The notes: generated by a model not told the origin, from the letters alone. Shown: positions 35,934 to 46,262, counted from the first letter of the stretch. The stretch is 64,000 nucleotides of DNA from Cohnella kolymensis (GCF_000829465.1 NZ_JXAL01000017.1:1-64000); one strand, 5' to 3'. Numbers and translations: made by a program.

Positions 35934-37025
35934 ATGAATCTGCAAAAGATCAAAGACCGCGAACAATTGGATCAGCGTATCCCGAGAATGCCATGGTATG
36001 TTGAGAAGTTTATTAACTATAAGCTGCCCGATCTCTCTCCTTCTTCGCTGCTCGAGTATGTCAGAGACTATGAAACGTTCTTTTCCTGGCTGATGGCCGA
36101 GGGATTAACATCCGCTGCAGCAATGAGCGCAATCCCGCTTGAGGATCTCGAGCGTCTCCATATGGACAGCGTTGATAATTTTCGGATGTTCCTGTCCACT
36201 AGACGGGAGCAAGCGAACAGCAAAATAACGATCTCTCGCAAGCTTTCCTCCCTTCGATCGTTATTCCATTATTTAAGCCAGATTGCCGAGGACGATAACT
36301 TTTACCCGCTGCTCAAGCGCAATGTCATGGCCAAGGTGTCCATTAAACGTACGCAGAAGCCTAAGGACACCGCCGCCAAGCTCGAAGGCAAATTGCTGCA
36401 AGAACAGGAAATCAGCGAGTTCATTCACTACATTAAACAAGATTATGCTCATGATGCGGCGAACAACAAGCAGGCCATTTACGCACATGAACTCAATCGG
36501 ATCCGGGATTGCTGCATCGTCAGTCTCATCCTGAACTCCGGTTTGCGCGTATCCGAACTCGTCAATTTAAACACAGATGATATGGATTTCAAAAAAAGGC
36601 TTCTTTACGTTTACCGAAAGGGGAAAAATGACGATACTTTCAAAACGCCCGTCTACTTCCGCCAAGATGCCCTCATCGATTTGGAACAATATTTAGCCCA
36701 GCGGGACACCCGGTATAAAGCGCCCAAAAAAGAAAAAGCCCTCTTTCTCGCCATCGCTAACGGCAAAAAAGAAGGCTCAAGAATGACCAAACGCGCCATT
36801 CAAGAGATGGTGATGAAATACGCCAAACGTTTCGGGAAGCCCTATTTGTCCGTACATAAGCTGCGCCACTCATTCGCGACGGATTATTATTTGCGCAATG
36901 ATCTATACAAGACGCAAGAACAGCTGGGACACGCCTCGCCTGAGACGACTCAGATTTATGCTCATCTCACTGACAAAACAATGGCGGATGCGATTGATCG
37001 CCGCAAAACGGGAAACAATGAATGA
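35934..37025 (+). CDS. xerS: Tyrosine recombinase XerS
   Basis: 363 residues from ATG 35934 (AAAGGGGC upstream). N-terminal SAM-like core-binding domain (1-140) and C-terminal catalytic domain with the Arg in SGLRVSELV, Lys in YRKGKND, HKLRHSFATDYY, LGHAS and nucleophile Tyr in IYAHL. The extended N-terminus (RDREQ...PWYVEKFINYKL) is characteristic of XerS, the single recombinase that resolves chromosome dimers in some Firmicutes. No adjacent integrative element is seen. Confidence 0.88.
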   Translation: MNLQKIKDREQLDQRIPRMPWYVEKFINYKLPDLSPSSLLEYVRDYETFFSWLMAEGLTSAAAMSAIPLEDLERLHMDSVDNFRMFLSTRREQANSKITISRKLSSLRSLFHYLSQIAEDDNFYPLLKRNVMAKVSIKRTQKPKDTAAKLEGKLLQEQEISEFIHYIKQDYAHDAANNKQAIYAHELNRIRDCCIVSLILNSGLRVSELVNLNTDDMDFKKRLLYVYRKGKNDDTFKTPVYFRQDALIDLEQYLAQRDTRYKAPKKEKALFLAIANGKKEGSRMTKRAIQEMVMKYAKRFGKPYLSVHKLRHSFATDYYLRNDLYKTQEQLGHASPETTQIYAHLTDKTMADAIDRRKTGNNE

Positions 37026-37056
37026 GGGGCTGCTGCCCCTCATTTTTTTCTTTTCG
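37021..37056 (+). terminator. Intrinsic terminator of xerS
   Basis: AATGAGGGGC-TGCT-GCCCCTCATT followed by a T-rich run, overlapping the xerS stop. Confidence 0.85.
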
Positions 37057-37096
37057 TGCTCACATTTAACATCCTTAATAAGAACAGGGTGACTCT

Positions 37097-37423
37097 ATGT
37101 ATAACGTATTCCGAACCACTGTCCTTGCTGCTCTGTTTTTCACAGCCACTTTGGGCGTACTGCCCGTCACAATCGCCGCAGGACAACCCGAATACGCCAA
37201 ATGGGGCGAGATCGCAATGCAGCAAACGTCGGACAGATACCACGCTGCTATTGTGGATTATTTACACGTCGGCCGGGCGCACCCCGCACCCGGCATCTCG
37301 GAAGAAAAGTTCAAGCTATGGCTCCGCGAGAACAACCGGGAATTCGGCGTATATGTAACGATTCAATTCTACACGAGCACGGAACAGATCATTGCGATTC
37401 GTTTCCAGGAAACGCCGCGTTAA
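37097..37423 (+). CDS. Secreted DUF3889 protein (YqzG/YhdC family)
   Basis: 108 residues with a cleavable signal peptide (about 1-28). The remainder (YAKWGEIAMQQTSDRY...VDYLHVGR, EFGVYVTIQFYT) matches the small secreted YqzG/YhdC family of Bacilli, whose role is unknown. GGGTGA precedes ATG. Its last 4 bp overlap the convergent gene at 37420. Confidence 0.8.
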   Translation: MYNVFRTTVLAALFFTATLGVLPVTIAAGQPEYAKWGEIAMQQTSDRYHAAIVDYLHVGRAHPAPGISEEKFKLWLRENNREFGVYVTIQFYTSTEQIIAIRFQETPR

Positions 37424-37812
37424 TGTTCGTTTCTGGATTTGTAGGCTTGAACCAATTTCTTCGGAGCTGTCCGGAGGTATGCCTCCTCAATCAGTTGAGC
37501 GATTTCTTCCCAGTCACGAATCTGATCGGCCTTGATGGACACCCAGCCATGCTGCCCGATATACGGTGTTTTGTAAAAATGTCCTTGTCCGATTAGCAGC
37601 TGCTGGGTTTCTTTGTCCGTCTTGATGGACATGCCAGGGTCCCCGCCGTTCTCGCCTTCCCCCATAAAAACAAAACTCTTGTCTCTAACACGCAATACCA
37701 TATGCCCGAAGCCGTCGATCTTCTCTTCCGTTTCGGGCAGCTTTGATGCGTATTCTCTCACCTTGCCCAGCATTGCAACTCCGAGCTCCGATTTCATACT
37801 CTTGTCATGCAT
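37420..37812 (-). CDS. YjbR/MmcQ-family protein
   Basis: 130 residues with the compact YjbR fold (CyaY-like, putative DNA binding): KVREYASKLPETEE, FGHMVLRVRDKSFVFMGE, HFYKTPYIGQHGWVSI and the terminal IAQLIEEAYLRTAPKKLV. Biochemical role not established for the family. A second, more distant member is at 55508. Confidence 0.82.
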   Translation of the reverse strand: MHDKSMKSELGVAMLGKVREYASKLPETEEKIDGFGHMVLRVRDKSFVFMGEGENGGDPGMSIKTDKETQQLLIGQGHFYKTPYIGQHGWVSIKADQIRDWEEIAQLIEEAYLRTAPKKLVQAYKSRNEH

Positions 37813-37851
37813 CTTGGAAATCCCCTTCTGTGTAGATTGCCGCAGCTGGGC

Positions 37852-38106
37852 TTACTTCGGTTTTCGGCGGAAAAAGCTGATTACCGACACCAGTGTTCCC
37901 ACTAGATATATAGGTCCCACGACTACCAGCAGTGTAGCGATCGCCGCCAAGTCCCCCCAGCCGTCTTCGTCTCTCAGAGTCGTGATCAAAAAGAAAAGGC
38001 ATCCGAGAGCATAAATTCCGAAAGCCCACCATTTTCTTTTCCAAGCCGCCGCTGCAGGAAATGCAAGCAATACGATCCATATTAACAAATAAGCAGGACC
38101 ATCCAT
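37852..38106 (-). CDS. Small membrane protein, hypothetical
   Basis: 84 residues, three hydrophobic segments (about 5-21, 27-43, 54-76) and a basic C-terminus (FFRRKPK) predicted cytoplasmic. No family recognised. It sits between the YjbR gene and the divergent fumarase gene; no clear operon signal. Confidence 0.6.
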   Translation of the reverse strand: MDGPAYLLIWIVLLAFPAAAAWKRKWWAFGIYALGCLFFLITTLRDEDGWGDLAAIATLLVVVGPIYLVGTLVSVISFFRRKPK

Positions 38107-38199
38107 TGCCTCTCACCCTCTTTGCCGTCGTTCATTTAATTATATACGATAAATGCGGTATGATTAATCTATATCTGACCATTCGAGAGAGGTGTCATT

Positions 38200-39587
38200 A
38201 TGGAATATCGCATCGAAAGAGATACGATCGGAGAAATACAAGTTCCTGCGAATAAGTTATGGGGCGCCCAGACGCAGCGCAGCTCCGAGAATTTCCGGAT
38301 CGGTACGGAAAGAATGCCCGCCGAGCTCATCACGGTCTTCGCCGTTCTCAAAAAAAGCGCAGCTATCGTCAATCTGGAACTGGGCAAGCTGGATGCGGAC
38401 AAAGCCAAGGCGATCATCACTGCGGCTGAGGAAGTTATCGAAGGCAAATGGGACGATCACTTTCCGCTCGTTGTATGGCAGACGGGAAGCGGAACCCAAT
38501 CCAATATGAACGTCAATGAAGTGATCGCTAACAGAGCGAATCAACTGCTTGAGCAGCAAGGAATCGACAGCCGTGTCCATCCGAACGACGATGTCAATAT
38601 GTCTCAAAGCTCCAACGACACTTTTCCGACAGCCATGCATATGGCCGCACTTGTGACTGTAGAAGATCGGGTGCTTCCTGCGATTATAACCCTGAAGGAG
38701 ACATTAGAACAGAAAAGCCGCGAATTCACCGATATTATCAAAATCGGAAGAACGCATTTGCAGGACGCTACTCCGCTCACGCTCGGACAGGAAATAAGCG
38801 GTTGGGTACGCATGCTTGAGAAGTGCGAGCGGATGCTGCGGGAAAGCTCCTCCAGCTTGCAAGAGCTCGCCATCGGAGGCACGGCAGTCGGAACAGGCAT
38901 TAACGCTCATCCGCAATTCGGCGGCAAGGTGGCCGAACGAATCAGCCTGCTGACAGGAAAGACGTTCGTATCCGCCCCGAATAAGTTTCATTCCTTAACA
39001 AGCCATGATGAGATTGTGTACGTTCATGGAGCGCTCAAAGCGCTGGCCGCCGATCTGATGAAGATCGCCAACGATGTCCGCTGGCTGGCCAGCGGGCCGA
39101 GAAGCGGAATCGGCGAAATCACGATTCCGGCGAATGAGCCGGGCAGCTCCATCATGCCCGGCAAAGTGAACCCGACACAGTCGGAAGCGATGACGATGGT
39201 TGTTACACAAGTGATGGGCAACGATGTTACGATCGGTATGGCGTCCAGCAGGGGAACTTCGAGCTCAATGTTTTCAAGCCCGTCATCATTTATAATTTTC
39301 TGCAATCCGCACGTCTTCTCTCCGATGCCATGCAGTCATTCAACGACAATTGCGCGGTCGGAATAGAAGCGAATGTGCCGGTGATTCAAGGTCATCTGGA
39401 GCGCTCGCTGATGCTGGTGACGGCGCTTAATCCGCACATCGGTTACGAGAATGCGGCAGCCATTGCCAAAACCGCCCACAAGCGAGGACTCACTCTTAAA
39501 GAGGCCGCTCTTGAAAGCGGTCTGCTGACCGAAGCGCAGTTCGACGAAATTGTCCGGCCTGAACATATGATTCACCCTAAGGAATAA
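38200..39587 (+). CDS. fumC: Class II fumarate hydratase FumC (frameshifted)
   Basis: 462 residues after adding one base, the usual FumC length. TCA-cycle fumarate/malate interconversion. Motifs: [37 protein letters not shown], and the signature [15 protein letters not shown]. The frame is lost near 39250 ([15 protein letters not shown]... instead of [13 protein letters not shown]) and resumes in another frame through [29 protein letters not shown] to TAA 39587. AGAGAGGTG precedes ATG 38200. A one-base loss at AGC-AGGGGAAC fits; for a core enzyme this suggests sequencing error. Confidence 0.92.
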
Positions 39588-39599
39588 TGCTTCAGCAGA

Positions 39600-39640
39600 A
39601 CAAGGCCCAGTCGCTTGAACCGACTGGGCCTTGTTCTCTT
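39600..39640. terminator. Bidirectional intrinsic terminator
   Basis: CAAGGCCCAGTCG / CGACTGGGCCTTG stem between convergent fumC and the PhzF-like gene. Confidence 0.85.
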
Positions 39641-39641
39641 T

Positions 39642-40436
39642 CTATGAAATCAGCCGTCCCTTCAATGTCGTTACTGCCTGACCGGATATCCGGATCCGCT
39701 CACCCTCAATCTTAAGCTTCAATACGCCGCCCCGCTTCGATATCTGCAGAGCAGAAAATTCATCCTTATGCAGACGCTTCTGCCAATACGGGCCCAAGCA
39801 GCAATGCGCAGAACCTGTCACCGGATCTTCGTCGATTCCTACACCCGGAAAAAAGCACCTCGATACAAAATCGACCGCTTTGTCATTCGCCCGGCTGGTT
39901 ACGATGACTCCTCGGCCCTCTAGTCGTCTAAGGAGCTCCATTTTCGGCTTCAAGCTTTTGACGACCTCTTGGTTCTCCACTTCCACGATATAGTCCATGC
40001 GATTTCTTCCCACGTACTTCAAAGGAACACCCAAAGCCTCTTCAAGAAAGCCCGGAGCTTCACAAGCGTTGTCCCGCTCCAACGGGAAATCGAGGACGAT
40101 CCAGTCTCCGCTCCTGGATGCTGTCAGCACACCGCTCTTCGTCATGAACCGGAGCTCGGCCGCCGAATCATATCCTTCGGTCCACAGAATATGAGCGCTT
40201 GCCAAAGTCGCATGGCCGCACAGATCAACCTCTGCCTGAGGCGTGAACCATCTGAGTGAGTAATATCCGTCAACCTTATGTAAAAGAGCGGTCTCCGCCA
40301 AATTCATTTCAGCGCCGACATTCTGCATCCATTCCTCCGACACAGCACCTTCAACCATGCACACACCCGCCGGATTACCTTTGAACGCCTCATTCGTGAA
40401 CGCATCAACCGTATAAATCGCTAAATTGGACGGCAA
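39642..40436 (-). CDS. PhzF-family isomerase-like protein
   Basis: 264 residues with the two-lobed diaminopimelate-epimerase fold of the PhzF family: VDAFTNEAFKGNPAGVC, MNLAETALL with the family catalytic Glu, FTPQAEVDLCGHATLASAH and the second lobe GIDEDPVTGSAHCCLGPYW. The phenazine enzyme isomerises DHHA; most homologues, including this one outside a phenazine cluster, have no known substrate. Single gene. Confidence 0.88.
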   Translation of the reverse strand: MPSNLAIYTVDAFTNEAFKGNPAGVCMVEGAVSEEWMQNVGAEMNLAETALLHKVDGYYSLRWFTPQAEVDLCGHATLASAHILWTEGYDSAAELRFMTKSGVLTASRSGDWIVLDFPLERDNACEAPGFLEEALGVPLKYVGRNRMDYIVEVENQEVVKSLKPKMELLRRLEGRGVIVTSRANDKAVDFVSRCFFPGVGIDEDPVTGSAHCCLGPYWQKRLHKDEFSALQISKRGGVLKLKIEGERIRISGQAVTTLKGRLIS

Positions 40437-40515
40437 AATCCACCACTCCTTTAAAGGGGCTGTATGTGCAGCAAAACTCGCATTAAACGTCTGTCTCGGC
40501 TGTTATCATCTTAGC

Positions 40516-40562
40516 ATAAAAAAGAACCCCTTGGCATTCCCGACGGAATGACTAAGGGGTTC
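40516..40562 (-). terminator. Intrinsic terminator of the rsgI-region transcript
   Basis: Minus-strand GAACCCCTT..CATTCC / GGAATG..AAGGGGTTC followed by TTTTTTAT, just beyond the stop at 40565. Confidence 0.8.
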
Positions 40563-40564
40563 GC

Positions 40565-40780
40565 TTATGCATGGATATTGCCGGCTGTAAGCTCCCGGAT
40601 TCGATTTAACGATAACCCGGTGTGCTGCACCACATCCATTATGCTCGCTTCGCGGTTGTTAGACAGATATTCTTTAATTTTGAGCAAATCTTCCTTCTGG
40701 CTTTCAATGCAATCGTTACATAAGCGGATCCGACGCTCTAACATCACTTTACCGCAATCCCTACAATTGACGACCGACAC
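40565..40780 (-). CDS. YvyF/TIGR03826-like small zinc-ribbon protein
   Basis: 71 residues from GTG 40780 (GGGAGG 9 nt upstream; GTG 40786 is an alternative). CRDCGK and CNDC form a four-cysteine zinc ribbon, followed by a helical segment IKEYLSNNREASIMDVVQHTGLSLNRIRELT that looks like a small helix-turn-helix. The pattern matches the flagellar-operon protein YvyF, but no flagellar gene is in the window. It follows rsgI by 73 nt in the same direction. Confidence 0.65.
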   Translation of the reverse strand: MSVVNCRDCGKVMLERRIRLCNDCIESQKEDLLKIKEYLSNNREASIMDVVQHTGLSLNRIRELTAGNIHA

Positions 40781-40853
40781 AATCACGAACCTCCCAATTT
40801 TAAGCTTTCCATGACGTATTACGTCGAAAAGCGTCGATTTATGGGGGTGCTCG

Positions 40854-42234
40854 TTAAAAACTTCCTTGATTGTCTTCATTATGTTTATCGTCTTGATCCG
40901 TTTTTTTACGTTTGTCCTCTTTACTGTCTTTATCGTCCACATTCACCGGGGCGACCGGTATAACGGTGCCGTCATCGTCGTAGTCACTGCCGGGATTGAC
41001 TTCGTTGTTAACATCGCCCGGGCTGCGATGGTCTTCTTGGCTGTCCGGATTATTATGTTGCTCTGTGCCGTCGTCATCTAAAGGATCATCCGTATCGCCG
41101 GAATCCATATGATCATCCGGAACATCCGGGGAGCTTGCCCCGCTCCCGCTTGTGTCATCATCTTGGCGCTCGCTACCTTCTTGGCCGCCTGCATGGTCTT
41201 CCACGCTTTTATCCTCTTGTGCTTCGCTTTCATCACGATCTTTTCTCTCAACTTTCGGACGATCGTCTTCTCCCTTGTTATCTCTTTTGCCGGATTTTTT
41301 TGCTCTTTGCTCCTTTTCCAGATTCGGCTCCGGCTCAAGATTAACCGCCGGTCTTTCCTGCACTTGCAGGTTGAACGGCTTGACCGCAGCTGGAGGGCTC
41401 AGTACTTCATCCGTCTGCTCCGTCACGGCCGTCTCGGGCAGCTTTTCTTCGCTACCGAGCTGAATGGCTGTTGCCTGTTCGCCGAAAAAGCTTTCCATAT
41501 TCACGCCTGCGTCTTGCAGCGATAAAGCTATGGAATGCGTGCGAAGTTCCTCGGTGTTTAGCGTAATCCCTCGTTGTTTCGCCTGTTCGTATACGAGCAA
41601 TTTGTTGATGGTTAAGCCCATCTGTTTCGCTTGTGTGCGTTTGTTTTGGTCTGTGTGGTACAGTTCGAAGCTGCATTCAGCCAGTACCGGAGACATTTTC
41701 TCCAGATCGACGTCAAAAGAATGTTCTCCCAAATCGACCACCGACATAAAAACATATTTTTTTCTCGGTGTTTGTGTCCAGATACCCTTGCTCTTTGGCC
41801 TTGGACACGATGGCTTCAACAGCTTCATAGAGCGGTTCGTCCAATAATTCTTCTTCCGTGATCAATTGCTGCGCATCTTCATTGACCAGGCTCACCGCAT
41901 CCACATTGCCATCCCCGTCAACTATCAGTTCGATGCTGGGGTTAATATCGATAGCGATCATCGCGACAGGCTCCGATGCGCCCGGTGTTCTCATTAGCTG
42001 AACCGATAATCCGAACAATAGGAGCAAAGATGCGGCTGCCGACGCCATCCTTCTTAGCCGATGTACCCGGCGCCCGCTCTGTTGTCTCGGCATTTCCTCC
42101 GCCGCGGGCATCGCAATCCGCTGTCCCAATGCGTATTGGACCGATGGATTCCGCAAATTGCGAAATTTACCGTCATCGCAAAGAATGACGACTGTGCCGT
42201 CGCTTATTTTCATCACAACGCCTTGCATTTCCAT
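40854..42234 (-). CDS. rsgI: Anti-sigma-I factor RsgI (frameshifted)
   Basis: 459 residues after removal of one base. Cytoplasmic RsgI N-terminal domain (GVVMKISDGTVVILCDDGKF), one membrane helix (about 63-80), extracellular DINPSIELIVDGDGNV segment containing the Asn-Pro where RsgI proteins self-cleave, then a long low-complexity Asp/Glu/Lys/Ser-rich tail without a carbohydrate-binding domain. The frame breaks at 41757-41763: A7 in GAGAAAAAAATATG should be A6 (EKKYVFMSVVDLGEH). Its start overlaps or abuts the sigI stop. Sequesters SigI at the membrane until regulated proteolysis. Confidence 0.88.
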
Positions 42235-42236
42235 AT

Positions 42237-42953
42237 TCACTCTCCCATTCCGCTGAAGGAAACGGTGCTCCGAATTCGGCCAAAATCCTCGTATGTAAAG
42301 ATAAGAATAAGAGCGATCAGATACTTTCTGTTTCGCTCCAATGTTTTTTTGCTAACCGTCGCTAAATTAAGCATGGCCTTGATCGGCAACTGCTTCGTTC
42401 TTAGCAAATGCGCCCTTAATTCCGGATATTCGTTCAATTTTTTCGCCAATTGAATCATGTGGATCCGCGCATCCAGATGGCTCGGAGAACACTCTTCCAG
42501 CTCTTCCAGACGAACACCGTATTCTTGCAGCATTTCGTCATAACGCGAAAGCTCCTGTGCCAGCTCCATCGCAGCTTGTTCGCGCTCATAGGCTTCCATT
42601 GAACTGGAAAAAGCGGCGGATGACAATTCCAAGTCATCATCGTCGCTCCATATGATGCTTTCGGTTTTCAGCTGCTTGCCGTTTCTCCGAAATTCATCGA
42701 TAAGCCGATTGCGAATAATCATAAATGCAAAATTATCAAATGTTTTGCCGTGCGACGTGTCATAGCGATCGATCGCCTCATTAAAAGCAATGAGCCCGAC
42801 ACTTGCCTCATCATCGCTCCAGCCGATTTTGCATTTGCAAATATGAGATACCACCCGCAGCACGAATGGCCGATAGGTCTCAATCAACTTACCGCGCTCT
42901 TCTGCACTCCCGTCGTGAATGAGCAGAATAACCCGTTCAATCGAACTATCCAT
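42237..42953 (-). CDS. sigI: RNA polymerase sigma factor SigI
   Basis: 238 residues from ATG 42953 (GGAAGTGA upstream; GTG 42965 possible). Sigma region 2 is visible (RPFVLRVVSHICKCKIGWSDDEASVGLIAFNEAIDRYD, FDNFAFMIIRNRLIDEFRR), and the C-terminal half is the SigI-specific domain (ELEECSPSHLDAR, LPIKAMLNLATVSKKTLERNRKYLIALILI). Paired with rsgI as in Bacillus and Clostridia, where it handles heat or cell-wall/polysaccharide signals. No sigma-I promoter (ACCCCC/CGAA) was convincing upstream. Confidence 0.92.
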   Translation of the reverse strand: MDSSIERVILLIHDGSAEERGKLIETYRPFVLRVVSHICKCKIGWSDDEASVGLIAFNEAIDRYDTSHGKTFDNFAFMIIRNRLIDEFRRNGKQLKTESIIWSDDDDLELSSAAFSSSMEAYEREQAAMELAQELSRYDEMLQEYGVRLEELEECSPSHLDARIHMIQLAKKLNEYPELRAHLLRTKQLPIKAMLNLATVSKKTLERNRKYLIALILIFTYEDFGRIRSTVSFSGMGE

Positions 42954-43205
42954 AACCGCTATCACTTCCTATTTCGCAGGAACTCGGTTTTTTATGTCGG
43001 TCTTCTCCAATAATAAGAACTCTCTATCCACTTTATATATCGAACAATTTATGAATTGTTTAAAGATAAAGCGGTATACCGTCTTCCCCCAGATAAACGG
43101 AGGGTTATCCGTTTAGGTTTGATGGACAGCAGCGCTGTTTTTTGCGTGAAATAGTATATTGATGCTACGATGGAAATATATGACGATCAGAGGGGAAGAG
43201 ACGAA

Positions 43206-44087
43206 TTGATCACGTACAAAAAATTGAGCGAGCTGTCCATTGAAGATGTAATTGCCCTGTGGAACCGAAGCTTTGAGGAATATTTGGTTAATATTACGAT
43301 GACTGTCACAACGTTCTTACGAAGAGTGGTAATCGAGGATCTGTCTTTGGAGCATTCATTCGCTGCATATGTCGACGGGCAGCCCGTCGGCATTGTCGTT
43401 AACGGTTTCCGCCAGGTCAATGGCGACAAGGTCGGCTGGAACGGCGGCACGGCCATTGTACCCGAGCATCGCGGTAAAGGGTTAGGACTTATTTTGATGC
43501 AGGAGAATATCGAGCGATATCGGCGCGAAGGCGTGCAGATTGCACTGCTGGAAGCGATCAGTGAGAATGAACGGGCAATCAAGCTATATCGAAATGTCGG
43601 CTATACAATCGAAGATCAGTTGACGTTCATGAACACATCCGGCGATCTGCCCGAAGATGTGTTCGGCTCCTCCGACCCCAATGGCCGCTATACCATAAAG
43701 AGGGGCATGGCCCGCGATATCCGAGCGTTCCCTTTCCACAAACCGCTTGCCGCATGGCAGACCCAGTGGCCAAGTGTAAAAGACGGCGAAAGTATCATCA
43801 TATTCGACGGTACGGAAGCCGTTGGCTATGCTCTTTACAAACAAGTCTACGATGATTCCGGGAATTTAACGATGATTTCATTGTACCAGTGCGAGGCATT
43901 GCCCGGTCATCAGGATCAGGATGCGATCCTTCGGTTAGCCCTGCATGAAGTCTACCGTCCTCATAGCTTTTCTTGCAGAAGAATTACCGTTAACCTGAGC
44001 AAATCGAATGAAGTCGTGATTCGGGCGTTAACGGACGCCGGCTTCGAGAAACAGGTGGATTTGGTACATATGAAAAAAATGATTTAA
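43206..44087 (+). CDS. GNAT-family N-acetyltransferase, two-domain
   Basis: 293 residues from TTG 43206. The alternative ATG 43170 lies almost at a likely transcription start, and homologues begin with ITYKKLSELS. The N-terminal GNAT domain has the acetyl-CoA loop GGTAIVPEHRGKGLGLILM and NVGYTIEDQ. The C-terminal half is a degenerate second domain lacking the loop. Substrate unknown. It has its own promoter region and terminator. Confidence 0.8.
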   Translation: MITYKKLSELSIEDVIALWNRSFEEYLVNITMTVTTFLRRVVIEDLSLEHSFAAYVDGQPVGIVVNGFRQVNGDKVGWNGGTAIVPEHRGKGLGLILMQENIERYRREGVQIALLEAISENERAIKLYRNVGYTIEDQLTFMNTSGDLPEDVFGSSDPNGRYTIKRGMARDIRAFPFHKPLAAWQTQWPSVKDGESIIIFDGTEAVGYALYKQVYDDSGNLTMISLYQCEALPGHQDQDAILRLALHEVYRPHSFSCRRITVNLSKSNEVVIRALTDAGFEKQVDLVHMKKMI

Positions 44088-44094
44088 ACTTGCA

Positions 44095-44142
44095 AAATAA
44101 AAGACGCATTCGCTCTGATTCGAGAGGAATGCGTCTTTTGTC
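44095..44142. terminator. Bidirectional intrinsic terminator
   Basis: AAAAGACGCATTCGCTC / GAGAGGAATGCGTCTTTT stem between convergent genes. Confidence 0.85.
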
Positions 44143-44144
44143 TA

Positions 44145-45412
44145 TTATTTACCTATCTTCTCTACCACTCTATTTACTGCCTCTTCATGAGCCGGACTGT
44201 ATATCTTAAGAAGCCAAATGGCTGCTCCTTTCAGACCGTGCCGCTTGGCGAGACCGATCTTATCATCGATAGAATCCGGGGTTTCGCTGCCCAGACTGAT
44301 CCCGAGCAAAAGTTTGTTTTTAGGTACCCCTGCTTTAACGAGCATTGTGATCGCATCATCCACCATCGAATTGGGTTCCGGTCCTGTTACACCTTTCGGG
44401 TGATACTTATACGCCATGATCATCAAATCTTCTGCCATGGATGCGAGCGTTATATAATCATAGCCTTTGTAGGCACTGTTCGGAGGAGGTACGGCAACAG
44501 ATACCGTGGCTCCGAGAGGTGATATTTTATCGACGAGCTGTCTCACGTAATCATTGAGCAATTTTTGCTGGGAAGCCGCATCAAGCTTCAAGCCGAGCCC
44601 CTCGAAATCCAGCATCACACCGCCGAACCCTTTGTCCTTCACCAAGGCAGCGATGCTGTCGATGGAACGATTGCGAAGCGTCTCATCGCTTAGCATTAGA
44701 GTCAGCTGATTGTCCCCATCCAAGGAATACACCATGAGATACGGTTTGACGCCCTCAGCGGCAGCGCCTGACACGAGGGATTCGGGTGTTATATCTCCAG
44801 CTGCTTCAGGCCAGAAATATTCTCCGCCTTCAAGCGTAAATTCACCTTTCTCATTGATGTGACTCCACCCGAACGCAACGGAATCCATAGAGGAAATTTT
44901 ACCTCTTTGTTGGAAAGAGCCGAGCGCATAGAAAGAGCGCAAATGTATTTTCTTCTTCGGAGAACGATCGTCACAGTCTGCGCGGCCCCGCTCCAGCCGA
45001 CCTGTGCACCGAATTCGGTGCTGAAGAACCTGAGCGGAATGAGGATGTTATCATTCACAACCAGGGGAGCACTAAGGAGCGCCACCTTCTTCCCGTTCAC
45101 ATCCGCCGTCTTCTGTCCCAGGCGCAGCACGACTTTTTTGGCTTCCCCGTCTACCACTGTTTGGGCGATAACGGCTTTGTTCTTGCCGTCCCAATCTACC
45201 TTAATTCCTAAAGCTTCGCCAATGGATCGGAAAGGCACCATAGTCACGTTGTTCTTCACCGTCGGCGCCGCATTGAAGGCTAACGGCACATCGTCCAGAA
45301 TGATTTTGACATTCGGCACAGCTGCAGCCGCGGCGGAAGGCTTAAGCGGGACTCCGCTTGCTAGAGTCGTGCCCAGCAAAGCGATTAGAGCTGTTTTTCC
45401 CCATAAACTCAT
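44145..45412 (-). CDS. Stalk-domain GH18-like glycoside hydrolase (frameshifted)
   Basis: 422 residues after adding one base. Signal peptide (1-28), a copper-amine-oxidase-N-type stalk domain (ILDDVPLAFNAAPTVKNNVTMVPFRSIGEALG...LIPLRFFSTEFG), then a GH18 barrel like YdhD/YaaH spore-cortex glucosaminidases (SMDSVAFGWSHIN, VMLDFEGL with DxxE in place of the usual DxDxE, LMIMAYKYH). The frame is lost near 44962 (VTIV-SPKKKIHLRSFYALG after repair). GGGAG precedes ATG. Probably acts on peptidoglycan or spore cortex; the altered catalytic motif makes hydrolysis uncertain. Confidence 0.8.
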
Positions 45413-45492
45413 CTCTTAATCTCCCATTCTATAAATATAGTGATACGAGTAGTATAGCAAACGACATTACACGCGTGTACCAACCCGAGCAC

Positions 45493-45527
45493 TAAAAAAC
45501 GCAGACCAGGTGTCCCTGACTGCGTTA
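45493..45527 (-). terminator. Intrinsic terminator
   Basis: Minus-strand ACGCAGTCAGGG / CCTGGTCTGCGT stem followed by TTTTTAG, downstream of the thioredoxin-like gene. Confidence 0.85.
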
Positions 45528-45548
45528 ATGATGAGATATATTAACTGC

Positions 45549-46133
45549 TTACACGACCAAATCGCAGGCTTCCACCGGCATCCAGTGAGGATCCTTGCCG
45601 TCCCATTTCACATTACAGCCCATCGGGTTGGTCAAAGGTATGGAGACAGGTTCCCCCGCGACAAACTCGGAAAGCGCGCGCTCCAAGTTGTTCATCGTCA
45701 TCTTGCTGACATCCTTGGGTGAGTCTACCCCCCTGCCGGTATAGATCAGCCTGCGGTCCACATTGAAAACATAGAAATGAGGTGTCCGCAATGCGCCGTA
45801 TACGCGTGCTACATCTTGACTTTCATCCCGCAGATAAACCCATGGGAAATTCTTCTCTTTCATAATCTCGACCATGTGGCCATAGGAATCTTCCGAATAA
45901 GTGTTGACGCTGTTCGCGTTAATGGCGACAAATTTGATCCCATGCTGCGCATACTTCTCTGCGGTGTCCCGCGTCACTTCGTTGGAGCCCATGACATAGG
46001 GGCAATGATTACACGTGAAGAAGACGACCAGCCCTTTGGCGTTGTCAAAATGCTCGAGCGAATAATAGCTGCCGTCCGTGCCAAGCAGTTTGAAATCAAT
46101 CGCAGAATCTCCAATCGATAACGTAAAAGCCAT
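45549..46133 (-). CDS. Thioredoxin-fold redox protein (AhpC/TSA type)
   Basis: 194 residues from ATG 46133 (GAGGAGG upstream). Peroxiredoxin/TlpA-like fold with FTCNHCPYV, a CxxC pair at Cys41 and Cys44, conserved [17 protein letters not shown], and RTPHFYVFN with the cis-proline. The family is common in Paenibacillus as a cytosolic thiol oxidoreductase with no defined substrate. Single gene. Confidence 0.85.
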   Translation of the reverse strand: MAFTLSIGDSAIDFKLLGTDGSYYSLEHFDNAKGLVVFFTCNHCPYVMGSNEVTRDTAEKYAQHGIKFVAINANSVNTYSEDSYGHMVEIMKEKNFPWVYLRDESQDVARVYGALRTPHFYVFNVDRRLIYTGRGVDSPKDVSKMTMNNLERALSEFVAGEPVSIPLTNPMGCNVKWDGKDPHWMPVEACDLVV

Positions 46134-46262
46134 TTCATCATCCTCCTCGATATCTCTTATGTTTATAGCCAATAAAGAGTCTAGTAAAACGAAGGAGCAG
46201 ACGCAAAGTAAGAACACCTAATGAAGCAAATGGTATAATTGGTGCATAAAGGGGGAGAGAAT

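Noticed and set aside
42966-43169. Sigma-I autoregulatory promoter
   Set aside because: No ACCCCC/CGAA pair at proper spacing on the minus strand; only a small hairpin AAACGGA/TCCGTTT was seen.
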